Shown: positions 6,965 through 12,769, counted from the stretch's first letter. The stretch is DNA of 15,951 bases from Bacillota bacterium (GCA_017578085.1 PKQR01000040.1:1-15951), one strand, 5' to 3'. The notes: generated by a model not told the origin, from the letters alone. Made by a program: numbers and translations.

Positions 6965-7945
6965 ATGCGGGGTGCGACGCGCCGTGCGGACGCGGTCCTG
7001 CAAGGCGGCGGCGTCAAGGTGATCGGCCTGGTGGGCGCCTTGACGGTGGCCGAGGAGCGGGGTTACCAGTGGGTGAACGTGGCGGGCACGTCGGCTGGCG
7101 CGATGGTGGCGGCCCTCCTGGCCGCCGGGTACCGGGCGCGGGAGTTGGCTCAGATGCTCGAGGAGCTGGACTACAACCGGTTCCGGGACCCGGGGCCCCT
7201 GGGCCGGATACCGCTGGCCGGGCCGTTTTTGGCGTTGCTTTTGACGAAGGGGATGTACCGGGGCGACTTCCTGGAAGAATGGGTGCGGGAACGGCTGCGG
7301 GCCCGGGGCGTTGCCACTTTTGGCGATCTGATTTTGCCCGGCGAAACCGACCCCAGGTTTCGCTTTAAGCTGCAGGTGATCGCGGCCGACATCAGCCGTG
7401 GCCGGATGCTGGTGCTGCCGCAGGATATGGCGGCCTACGGGGTGAAACCTGAAGAACTGGACGTGGCGCGGGCGGTGCGTATGAGCGCGAGCCTGCCGTT
7501 TTTTTACCGCCCGGTGGCGGCGTGTTATGGCCCGCCCGGGCGCCGTCAGATCAGCTACATCGTAGACGGGGGGCTCTTGAGCAACTTCCCCGTGTGGCTG
7601 TTTGACGTGGAGGGCGCACCGCCGTGGCCGACCTTCGGCTTCATGCTGGTCGGCCCAGAATACGGCCGGCCGCAGGTCATCCGCGGGCCGGTTTCCCTGG
7701 CGGCGGCGCTGGTGTCCACGATGCTGGAGGCGCACGACGCCCGGCATCTCGAGGAAGCGGATCGGGTGCGGACCATCCAGATCCCCACGTGCGGCGTGCG
7801 CACCACGGATTTCGACATCTCGCCGGAGAAGCGCCGGGAGCTGTTTGAGGCCGGGCGCGCTGCGGCCCAGCGGTTCTTCTCCGGGTGGAACTTCTCCCGC
7901 TACGTGCAGCAATACCGTCTCAACCCCGAGGGGGCATTGGTGTGA
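6965..7945 (+). CDS. Patatin-like phospholipase
   Basis: A Ser-Asp dyad acyl hydrolase of the patatin/RssA type, 326 aa, probably acting on membrane phospholipids or acyl esters. Near the N-terminus, LQGGGVKVIGLVGAL supplies the glycine-rich oxyanion hole. The nucleophile elbow GTSAGAM places the serine at residue 43. The dyad aspartate is D201 in IVDGGLLSNFP. The short region with KGMYRGDFLEEW between them is typical of bacterial patatins. No signal peptide is visible. ATG 6965 has GGAGGTG at 6948-6954, 10 nt upstream. The stop overlaps the dat start by 4 bp, so these two genes are probably translated together. The real substrate is unknown. Confidence 0.93.
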   Translation: MRGATRRADAVLQGGGVKVIGLVGALTVAEERGYQWVNVAGTSAGAMVAALLAAGYRARELAQMLEELDYNRFRDPGPLGRIPLAGPFLALLLTKGMYRGDFLEEWVRERLRARGVATFGDLILPGETDPRFRFKLQVIAADISRGRMLVLPQDMAAYGVKPEELDVARAVRMSASLPFFYRPVAACYGPPGRRQISYIVDGGLLSNFPVWLFDVEGAPPWPTFGFMLVGPEYGRPQVIRGPVSLAAALVSTMLEAHDARHLEEADRVRTIQIPTCGVRTTDFDISPEKRRELFEAGRAAAQRFFSGWNFSRYVQQYRLNPEGALV

Positions 7946-8808
7946 CGCAAGCGGCGGTAGCCGAATGCTACTACGTCAACGGCAGATGGGTAAGGCCGGA
8001 GCAAGCAGTGGTGCCGGTGGAGGACCGCGGTTTCCAGCTGGGCGATGGGCTGTATGAGGTCATCCGGGTATACGCGGGGCAACCCTTTGCCTTGGACAGG
8101 CACTTGGCGCGCCTGGAGCGGTGCGCAGCGGCCATCGAGTTGGCGCTGCCCGCCGGAAGGGACGAGCTCGCGGCGCTGGCGGCGGAGGCTATCCGCCGCC
8201 GGGGCCTGCTGGAGGGCCAAGTCTACATGCAGGTCACCCGGGGCGTGGCGGCGCGCGTCCATCATTTCCCCGCAGACGCCCAACCCAGCCTGATCGTGTA
8301 CGCCATGCCTGGGCGTATCCCCGATCCCGCGCTCTATGAGCGGGGAGCGACGGCCATCGTGGTCCCTGACGAGCGGTGGCTGCGCTGCGACATCAAATCC
8401 ATCAACCTGCTGCCCAACGCCCTGGCGAAGGAAAAAGCCCGCCGCGCCGGGGTGCTGGAGGCCTTGCTGGAGCGGGAAGGGAAGGGCATCACCGAAGGCT
8501 CTAGCTCCAATGTCTTCATCGTGCAAGGCGGGCGGCTGATCACCGCACCGGCAGGCCCCTACATCCTGCGGGGCGTGACGCGGGATCTCGTCATCGAACT
8601 GGCTCACGCGGCCGGGGTGCCGGTGGAGGAGCGCTTCTTTTCCCGGGCCGAGCTCCTGGCGGCCGACGAGGCGTTTCTGACCAGCACCATGATGGAAGTC
8701 ATGCCGCTGGTGCAGGTGGATGGCCACACCATCGGCACGGGTGTGCCCGGCCCGCTGACCCGGCGGCTCCACGCGGCCCTGCGCCAACTAACGCCCAGCG
8801 TCTCCTAA
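7942..8808 (+). CDS. dat: D-amino-acid transaminase
   Basis: A PLP-dependent fold-type IV aminotransferase, 288 aa, interconverting D-alanine or D-glutamate and 2-oxo acids to supply D-amino acids for peptidoglycan or spore cortex. It resembles the Bacillus enzyme closely: DRGFQLGDGLYEVIRVY, the carboxylate-binding RGVAARVHHFP that distinguishes D-amino-acid from branched-chain enzymes, RWLRCDIKSINLLPNALAK with the PLP lysine at K152, and EGSSSNVFIV. GTG 7942 overlaps the patatin stop and has GAGGGGG at 7928-7934, 7 nt upstream; the open frame reaches further back only inside the patatin gene. It is the last gene of the operon and is followed by two hairpins. A 4-amino-4-deoxychorismate lyase is the main alternative, but the RxxHH motif argues for Dat. 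Confidence 0.94.
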   Translation: MTQAAVAECYYVNGRWVRPEQAVVPVEDRGFQLGDGLYEVIRVYAGQPFALDRHLARLERCAAAIELALPAGRDELAALAAEAIRRRGLLEGQVYMQVTRGVAARVHHFPADAQPSLIVYAMPGRIPDPALYERGATAIVVPDERWLRCDIKSINLLPNALAKEKARRAGVLEALLEREGKGITEGSSSNVFIVQGGRLITAPAGPYILRGVTRDLVIELAHAAGVPVEERFFSRAELLAADEAFLTSTMMEVMPLVQVDGHTIGTGVPGPLTRRLHAALRQLTPSVS

Positions 8809-8810
8809 CG

Positions 8811-8860
8811 GCTGCCGCCCATGGTTGGCGGCAGCGCCGGCAAAAGACGGGTGTGCCGGC
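8811..8860. terminator. Two adjacent hairpins between convergent genes
   Basis: GCTGCCGCC (8811-8819) pairs perfectly with GGCGGCAGC (8827-8835) around a 7-nt loop. Directly after it, GCCGGC (8836-8841) pairs with GCCGGC (8855-8860). They begin 2 bp after the dat stop and lie just beyond the stop of the minus-strand 59-aa gene, so they are placed to end transcription from both sides. Neither is followed by a clear T-run, so efficiency as an intrinsic terminator is uncertain. Confidence 0.6.
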
Positions 8861-8866
8861 GCATGA

Positions 8867-9046
8867 TCAGCGCCGGGGGCGGCTTCTGCGCAGGCCGTTC
8901 CACACAAATAGGCCCTGCAGGATGACGACGGGCAAAAGGAGCAAGAGGCGCACCAGCGGCGAGACGTTGAGCATGCCGATGATGGGCAAAGGCAGGATCA
9001 AGAGGACGAAAAGCAAGTAATCCGGATCGATGGGCCAGCGTTTCAC
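8867..9046 (-). CDS. Small two-helix membrane protein (59 aa)
   Basis: A GTG-initiated ORF just below the usual 60-aa cutoff. It reads MKRWPIDPDYLLFVLLILPL, then a second hydrophobic helix (LLLLLPVVILQGLFVWNGL) and a basic end RRSRPRR. Two membrane helices with positively charged ends are consistent with a real inner-membrane protein. GGGAG lies about 11 nt before the start. Support comes mainly from the near-consensus promoter at 9113-9141 aimed at it, and from hairpins placed after its stop. The family is not recognised. Confidence 0.7.
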   Translation of the reverse strand: MKRWPIDPDYLLFVLLILPLPIIGMLNVSPLVRLLLLLPVVILQGLFVWNGLRRSRPRR

Positions 9047-9112
9047 CCCAGGCGTCTCTCCCTGTAGGCTACGAAGCGGGTTGGGTCTCTGGACCGGGCA
9101 CCGCCTGCTCCC

Positions 9113-9141
9113 ATTATCCCGCGGGTGGGGGAGCGGGGCAA
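9113..9141 (-). promoter_or_regulatory. Sigma-A type promoter of the 59-aa gene
   Basis: Read on the minus strand, the -35 is TTGCCC (9141-9136) and the -10 is GATAAT (9118-9113), separated by exactly 17 bp. The -10 matches 5 of 6 consensus bases and the -35 matches 4 of 6. Transcription would start near 9106, giving a leader of about 60 nt before the GTG at 9046. It stands out in a GC-rich background. Confidence 0.6.
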
Positions 9142-9228
9142 GCCGGGCGCTGGTAAGACCGCGCGATTATTTCCTTTTTATATTGGGTTTCTCTCGTATT
9201 TCGCTCGCGCCCGTCGCCATCCCGGGCT

Positions 9229-9903
9229 TCAGCCGCCCCCTGCGACCCCGCCTTCGCCACCGCCTGCGCCTCCGCCTCCGCTCCCGCCTTGATCTTGACC
9301 GCCCTGCTGGCCGGCCTGGCCTTGGGACGCTTCCTGCTCAAGGCGCTGCTGCATCTGCTTGAGGAGCTCGTCATGGAGCCAGAGCTCGTCGGCGACGCGC
9401 GGGAAGTTCTTGGGGTCGAAGCCGTCCCAATTGATGCGGGCGAAGGTCTCGCCCGTGAGGCCAATGCGGGCGAGGACCACGTCCTTGAGGGGATGGCCGT
9501 AGACGTCTTTCAGCTGGTCGGTGCGGGCAACCAGGACCACGTTGGCCACCCGTGCGCCGGTGCGCTTAATCTCCCGGAACATGCGCAGCGCGTCCCGCTC
9601 CAGTCGCTCCACCTGTACCGGCCGCTTGGGCATCTCAATGCCGAGCGCCCATCCGTCGGGGGTTTGTACCGCGTCGGTAAGCTGTCCCTCCGCACCGTGG
9701 GCCGCTATCTTGAGACCGCGAAGCTCCCGTTCCTCCGGCGTTTCCACCGGCATACGGATCTCGCGCGCCAGCGGCTGCTGTTCCGGTGCCGCGCGCCCGC
9801 TGCCGCCCTGGAAGACGAACGAGCCTAGCGCACCGCCGATCACGAGGCCAATCAGCGCCCACACCCAGCTGCGATCTGTTGGGTTCCTCCGGTCCCGGTT
9901 CAT
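9229..9903 (-). CDS. Membrane-anchored protein with Gly/Gln-rich tail, function unknown
   Basis: 224 aa, family not recognised. A basic N-terminus is followed by one hydrophobic segment (WVWALIGLVIGGALGSFVF, about residues 13-31), with no lipobox cysteine, so an uncleaved signal anchor with an extracytoplasmic domain is likely. The middle (about 55-190) is a normal globular sequence including DVYGHPLKDVVLARIGLTGE and FARINWDGFDP. From about residue 190 the chain becomes Gln-rich and then almost pure Gly (GGSGGGGAGGGEGG). It starts 43 bp after spmB on the same strand, so it is probably the third gene of the spmAB operon and may act in the spore envelope or the sporulating cell; that is inference. 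ATG 9903 lacks a strong ribosome site. Confidence 0.75.
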   Translation of the reverse strand: MNRDRRNPTDRSWVWALIGLVIGGALGSFVFQGGSGRAAPEQQPLAREIRMPVETPEERELRGLKIAAHGAEGQLTDAVQTPDGWALGIEMPKRPVQVERLERDALRMFREIKRTGARVANVVLVARTDQLKDVYGHPLKDVVLARIGLTGETFARINWDGFDPKNFPRVADELWLHDELLKQMQQRLEQEASQGQAGQQGGQDQGGSGGGGAGGGEGGVAGGG

Positions 9904-9946
9904 GGCGTTAGTGTTCCCAAGGTGGCGCGGCTTTCCCGGGCCGGTT

Positions 9947-10477
9947 TCATGCGAGAAACAAGACGCTGGTCGCCCACAGGGCGGCCAAGTACCCTACCAG
10001 ATCGCCCAGGAGGCACAGATGTACCGCGTGCAGGCTGCGGCGGATGCCCACGGACCCCAGGTAAAGAGTCGCCACGTAGAAGGTCGTCTCCGAGCTGCCT
10101 TGCATGACGGAGGCCAAAAGGCCCACGAACGAATCGGGCCCGTGCTCCTGCAGCAGTTCGGCGATGACGCCCATCGCGGCCGCATTGGAGAACGGTCGGA
10201 TGAGCATCAGGGGCAAGATTTCCGGCGGAAACCCAGCGTACGCCAGGACCGGGGCGGCAGCTTGCGCCACCCAGGCCAGGGCCCCGGACTCGCGAAATAG
10301 GCCCACGGCGATGTAGATGCCGATGATGAGCGGGATTAGCCTGAGGCCAAGCCGCACGCCTTCCGCGGCACCGGCGACGAACTCGTCATACACTGGCACC
10401 CGGCGGCGCAGGCCGGCCACCAGGGTGACGGCGACCAGCCCGGGCAGAATCCAGGCGGTCCAGGACAGCGGGGTCAT
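9947..10477 (-). CDS. spmB: Spore maturation protein B
   Basis: A nucleoside-transporter-gate (Gate domain) membrane protein of 176 aa, required with SpmA for proper dehydration of the spore core in Bacillus and Clostridium. Recognised from RRRVPVYDEFVAGAAEG, LIPLIIGIYIAVGLFRESGA, LPLMLIRPFSNAAAMGV, GPDSFVGLLASVMQGSSETT and FYVATLYLGSVGIRR. Hydrophobic helices alternate throughout, with no cytoplasmic extension. ATG 10477 is preferred because homologues begin about here; GTG 10489 is an in-frame alternative overlapping the spmA stop. Either way it directly follows spmA (a gap of only 5 bp from ATG 10477), so the two are translationally linked. Confidence 0.96.
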   Translation of the reverse strand: MTPLSWTAWILPGLVAVTLVAGLRRRVPVYDEFVAGAAEGVRLGLRLIPLIIGIYIAVGLFRESGALAWVAQAAAPVLAYAGFPPEILPLMLIRPFSNAAAMGVIAELLQEHGPDSFVGLLASVMQGSSETTFYVATLYLGSVGIRRSLHAVHLCLLGDLVGYLAALWATSVLFLA

Positions 10478-10482
10478 GGCTC

Positions 10483-11064
10483 CTACCACCCGGATGTCCG
10501 CCGGGTCCAGCGGTCCACTAAGAGCACGAAGAGCATGGCGGCGCCCGAGGCGATCGCTGCCGGACCGATGATGATGGCGGGTTCGCGAGCCCCGGCTTGG
10601 GCCCGCAGCGCGACGGCGGTCGCCGGCAGCAGGGTGGCGCAGGCGCTGTTGAGGGCGAGGAACGTGATCATCGCCGGTGTGACGGTGTCCGGCCGGGGGT
10701 TAAGGCGCTGCAGCTCCTTCATGGCCTGCAGGCCAAAAGGGGTGGCGGCGTTGGCGAGGCCCAGCACGTTGGCGGCGATGTTGAGGGCGATGGCAGTCAG
10801 GGAAGGATGTCCCCGGGGGATGTCGGGGAAAAGCGGCCGCAGGACGGGGGCGATAAGGCGCGCCAGGGCGTCCAGAAGCCCCGCCCGGGCCGCGACGCGG
10901 CTTAAGCCGAACCAGACGGTGATGATGGCCAGGAGGTTGAGGGCGACGGTTAGGCCGCTGGCGGCCTGGGAAAAGATGGCCGTGGTCACCAGCCCCACGT
11001 TGCCCTGGACGGCCGCATAGACGATTCCGGCCAGGATCATGGCGGCCCAGATGGTGTTGACCAT
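10483..11064 (-). CDS. spmA: Spore maturation protein A
   Basis: The partner Gate-domain membrane protein of SpmB, 193 aa, close to the Bacillus length of about 196. The sequence opens MVNTIWAAMILAGIVYAAVQ and continues with TTAIFSQAASGLTVALNLLA, GLANAATPFGLQAMKELQ and FLALNSACATLLPATAVALR, all typical of SpmA. ATG 11064 is chosen because GAGGAGGG lies 9 nt upstream; the frame stays open to 11376, but that extension is Pro/Arg-rich and lies outside the family. It is the first gene of the minus-strand spmA-spmB-9229 operon. A 26-bp perfect palindrome lies 24 bp upstream of the start codon. No convincing sporulation-sigma promoter could be fixed. Confidence 0.96.
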   Translation of the reverse strand: MVNTIWAAMILAGIVYAAVQGNVGLVTTAIFSQAASGLTVALNLLAIITVWFGLSRVAARAGLLDALARLIAPVLRPLFPDIPRGHPSLTAIALNIAANVLGLANAATPFGLQAMKELQRLNPRPDTVTPAMITFLALNSACATLLPATAVALRAQAGAREPAIIIGPAAIASGAAMLFVLLVDRWTRRTSGW

Positions 11065-11087
11065 GTGCCCGTTCCCTCCTCGTCCTG

Positions 11088-11113
11088 CCGCCCCCGGCCG
11101 CGGCCGGGGGCGG
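11088..11113. repeat. 26-bp perfect palindrome upstream of spmA
   Basis: CCGCCCCCGGCC at 11088-11099 followed by its exact reverse complement gives a perfect, loop-free 26-bp palindrome (11088-11113). It begins 24 bp upstream of the spmA start codon, just before the GGAGGG ribosome site. If transcribed it would form a very GC-rich stem; as DNA it could be a dimer-binding operator. GC-rich palindromes occur by chance in such genomes, but 13 matched pairs without a gap is exceptional. Confidence 0.8.
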
Positions 11114-11286
11114 GCCAGCGCCCCGGCGGTGCGCTTTAGGTCTATGCCGGGGCGCGGGGGGAAATGTCCCGCGCGGCAGGGCCCGGGAAAGCACGGGAGT
11201 GCGGGACCCGCAGCCAGCGATGTACTGGAGTTCCGGCAGGATTCCCCAGGCGGGGTTAGAAGGAAAGCTCTGCGGAGGGATGTCGA

Positions 11287-11640
11287 TTGGGGTTGGCACG
11301 TGCCTTTTGGATCGGGTGGCGCCTGCGCTGCCCGGCCTGCAGCGATGGGAGCCTTGAAGCGGGCGGGCAGCTGCACCCGGCGTGTCCCCGCTGCGGGTGG
11401 CAGCTGACCAAGCCTGGTGAGGGCGACTGGCTGGTAACCTGGCTTGTGGCCTACACGGTCGGTTGCGTGGCGCTGCTATTGTCCTTGCTCGTGTTGTACC
11501 TGTTCACCGGATTGGGCATCGGGACGCAGCTTATCATCAGCAGCGTTCTGGGCGTGGTGGCCACGGCGGTTACGTTTCGCCGGGCAAGAGGAGCGGCCGT
11601 GGGGATCCTCTACTTCCTGCGGCGCCACTGGGAGGAGTAG
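11287..11640 (+). CDS. Zinc-ribbon membrane protein, DUF983-like
   Basis: 117 aa. A cytoplasmic ribbon, RCPACSDG...CPRCGW (Cys near residues 15, 18, 33 and 36), is followed by two membrane helices (about 50-72 and 77-95) and a basic amphipathic end. This layout resembles DUF983, whose function is unknown; the match is by architecture, not certain. TTG 11287 is chosen because GGAGGGA at 11274-11280 sits 6 nt upstream; no ATG or GTG in frame gives the whole ribbon. It stands alone on its strand, divergent from spmA with 222 bp between the starts, and is followed by a strong hairpin at 11722-11754. Confidence 0.8.
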   Translation: MGLARAFWIGWRLRCPACSDGSLEAGGQLHPACPRCGWQLTKPGEGDWLVTWLVAYTVGCVALLLSLLVLYLFTGLGIGTQLIISSVLGVVATAVTFRRARGAAVGILYFLRRHWEE

Positions 11641-11721
11641 GTAGGGCCAAACAGCAGCACTCCCGTGTTCCGGGAGAAATACAAGAAAAAAAGCCGAATT
11701 CCGTTATTCTCATTAATTATT

Positions 11722-11754
11722 GAGGCCTCCCGGCTTGAACGCTCGGGAGGCCTC
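11722..11754. terminator. Bidirectional terminator-like hairpin
   Basis: GAGGCCTCCCG (11722-11732) pairs over 11 bp with CGGGAGGCCTC (11744-11754) around an 11-nt loop. On the plus strand TTGTAT follows; on the minus strand the AT-rich AATAATTAATG follows. It lies between the end of the 11287 gene and the 3' end of the tRNA, so it can end transcription from both. The minus strand also has a seven-T run about 30-36 nt further on (in the complement of 11686-11692). Confidence 0.8.
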
Positions 11755-11762
11755 TTGTATGC

Positions 11763-11850
11763 TGGTGCCGAAGGTGGGATTCGAACCCACACGGGCGTAG
11801 AGCCCACTGCGCCCTGAACGCAGCGCGTCTGCCAGTTCCACCACTTCGGC
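11763..11850 (-). tRNA. tRNA-Leu (CAG)
   Basis: An 88-nt class II tRNA with the CCA tail encoded. The acceptor GCCGAAG (from 11850) pairs with CTTCGGC before discriminator A and CCA. The D arm is GTGGAACTGGCAGAC, the anticodon stem is CTGCG/CGCAG with loop TTCAGGG, and the anticodon CAG falls at 11816-11814. The long variable arm GGGC-TCTAC-GCCC is typical of leucine tRNA, and the T arm has GTTCGAATC. It decodes CUG, a major leucine codon in this GC-rich genome. It has its own promoter (11866-11894) and no neighbouring tRNAs in the window. Confidence 0.97.
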
Positions 11851-11865
11851 CCGTCGGCAATCCTT

Positions 11866-11894
11866 ATCGTAGCAAAGGCCCCGGGCTGTGTCAA
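11866..11894 (-). promoter_or_regulatory. Sigma-A promoter of tRNA-Leu
   Basis: On the minus strand a perfect TTGACA -35 (11894-11889) is followed after exactly 17 bp by TACGAT (11871-11866), 4 of 6 matches to the -10. Transcription would begin about 8-10 nt before the mature tRNA 5' end at 11850, a short leader of the kind normal for tRNA genes. Confidence 0.85.
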
Positions 11895-12133
11895 GCGCCT
11901 GCTGCAAGGTCGAAGCGACGGACAGCGGCGAGGGAGTTAGAGCCAGCGTGGAGCGGCAGGCGTCCGGGCGCAGCCGTAAAGGAGCGGGCGTCCGCGAGCG
12001 CTAGCGTTCTGGCGGCCGCACGAGGTGGAGGAACGGCCTGGCGCGTAAGAACCCGTGGCACCGGGCGGCAGCGGCCGAGCGGGCCTGCGGGGACCTCTGC
12101 CTGAGCAGGCGGATGGGGAATCGGCGCGGGGGA

Positions 12134-12169
12134 TTTCGACATCGTTTTGCGTTTTCATGGGGCGTCGAA
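12134..12169. promoter_or_regulatory. Candidate Spo0A-box pair
   Basis: On the minus strand 12141-12134 reads TGTCGAAA, matching the 0A-box core TGNCGAA. On the plus strand 12163-12169 reads CGTCGAA, a one-base variant. The two are inverted, with TTCGAC (12135-12140) and GTCGAA (12164-12169) perfectly complementary and their centres about 29 bp apart. In a sporulating organism this could be a Spo0A site, but no adjacent gene start reveals a target. Motif match only. Confidence 0.3.
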
Positions 12170-12414
12170 GAATTTTCAGGATGATGCAGGAGAACGCGGT
12201 ATGGTGTCGTATACAATCTTTTTGTTGGGCGGGACAACCCTGCGGGCGTTTGCTGGACACGGCAAGCGATATGCGCAGTTGGGGAAGCGATCCAGCAGCC
12301 GCACCTAACTTTCCTTGTACGCCGCAACACAATACCGTACGATGTTACGTCAGGGCATAAGACTTTGCGGCAAATGACCGCAGGGTTGCCCGGCCGACGT
12401 CGCGGGGGAGTTCC

Positions 12415-12441
12415 GCAAATGCACTCGTGGCAGGCATTTGC
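12415..12441. repeat. Inverted repeat upstream of the codY promoter
   Basis: GCAAATGC (12415-12422) and GCATTTGC (12434-12441) are exact 8-bp complements separated by 11 bp. They end 29 bp before the -35 box of the codY promoter. A further CAAATG occurs at 12371-12376. The spacing suits an operator or activator site; no known regulator is assigned. Confidence 0.55.
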
Positions 12442-12470
12442 TTGGGTTTGAGAAAGGTTTCACGAATGTG

Positions 12471-12500
12471 TTGACAAGCTCCTCCGCGGGCGGGTATAAT
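12471..12500 (+). promoter_or_regulatory. Consensus sigma-A promoter driving codY
   Basis: A perfect TTGACA (12471-12476) and a perfect TATAAT (12495-12500) are separated by 18 bp. Transcription should start near 12507, about 263 nt before the codY start codon. It is the strongest promoter in the window, and the -10 is directly followed by a GAAC-N4-GTTC dyad. Confidence 0.92.
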
Positions 12501-12502
12501 GT

Positions 12503-12514
12503 GAACGAAAGTTC
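12503..12514. promoter_or_regulatory. LexA-box-like dyad at the codY transcription start
   Basis: GAAC (12503-12506), GAAA, GTTC (12511-12514) form the core of the Gram-positive LexA/DinR box (CGAAC-N4-GTTCG); the outer bases are T and T rather than C and G. It covers the predicted transcription start, 2 bp after the -10, where a bound repressor would block initiation. A chance palindrome of 8 defined bases cannot be excluded. Confidence 0.4.
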
Positions 12515-12769
12515 TGTTTTGTGAATTTTGGATCCGGGTTCCGTACTTTCGCGGGGAAGTCGTGGGGGAGAGGCCCGTCAGACGATGGGGCACTGTCCGT
12601 TGCGACTTTAACTCTTTGCGGCCAAGGTTGGGAAAGCTACAAAGAGTGGGAAGACTAGCCGCTTGAACTTGGTGGACCATGCGACAGTCTGGAACATCAG
12701 GGACCGTTGTTTGAATTGGACAACAACCACCGCGCATGAGCGCGGGAGAACAAGAAAGGATGATGTGGC
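12507..12769 (+). other. Structured 263-nt leader of codY
   Basis: Between the predicted start of transcription and the codY GTG there is no convincing ORF (frames such as MGHCPLRL are tiny and lack good ribosome sites). Two clear stems are visible: ACTCTTTG (12611-12618) with CAAAGAGT (12640-12647), 8 bp around a 21-nt loop, and CCGCGC/GCGCGG (12730-12745) around an ATGA tetraloop, 9 nt before the AAAGGA ribosome site. No T-box, ydaO or c-di-GMP riboswitch signature was found by eye. Confidence 0.5.

Larger units (their letters stand above)
11895..12470. other. Long region without a convincing gene, upstream of the codY promoter
   Basis: Short open frames on both strands here are Pro/Arg/Ser/Cys-rich, lack ribosome sites and overlap each other, so none is called. 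Bases 11895-12130 are very GC-rich and featureless. Bases 12130-12360 are clearly more AT-rich and contain several motifs: TTTCGACA at 12134-12141 with GTCGAA at 12164-12169 (Spo0A-box-like dyad), AATTTTCAGGATGAT at 12171-12185 (CodY-box-like), and TATACAAT at 12210-12217 (-10-like, without a -35). Dyads near 12367-12381 and 12415-12441 lie close upstream of the codY promoter. A regulatory region, an unannotated small RNA or a degraded gene are all possible. Confidence 0.4.

Noticed and set aside
6893..7912. 339-aa open frame on the minus strand
   Set aside because: It is antisense to the patatin-like gene, whose catalytic motifs are intact on the plus strand.
9166..9200. Promoter in the AT-rich stretch downstream of the 9229 gene
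   Set aside because: TATAAA-like hexamers are present, but no -35 falls at an acceptable distance. The promoter at 9113-9141 is much better.
11065..11376. N-terminal extension of SpmA
   Set aside because: The frame is open but Pro/Arg-rich. ATG 11064 has a strong ribosome site and matches the family start.
11660..11676. Hairpin CTCCCG-TGTTC-CGGGAG after the 11287 gene
   Set aside because: A 6-bp stem followed by A-rich rather than T-rich sequence is not a plus-strand terminator. The stronger hairpin at 11722-11754 explains termination.
11937..12332. 131-aa minus-strand ORF, including a 73-aa part starting MKTQNDVEIP
   Set aside because: It has no ribosome site and a Pro/Ser/Arg-rich random-like sequence; codon use is unlike its neighbours.
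12055..12360. 101-aa plus-strand ORF upstream of codY
   Set aside because: It has no ribosome site, a Cys/Trp-rich odd composition, a GC shift in mid-frame, and competing frames of equal length on the other strand.
11895..12360. Structured RNA such as RNase P RNA, tmRNA or 6S RNA
   Set aside because: I looked for the conserved RNase P and tmRNA landmarks and found only short chance similarities (for example GGATTTCGAC). No matching 3' end was seen; an Infernal scan would settle it.
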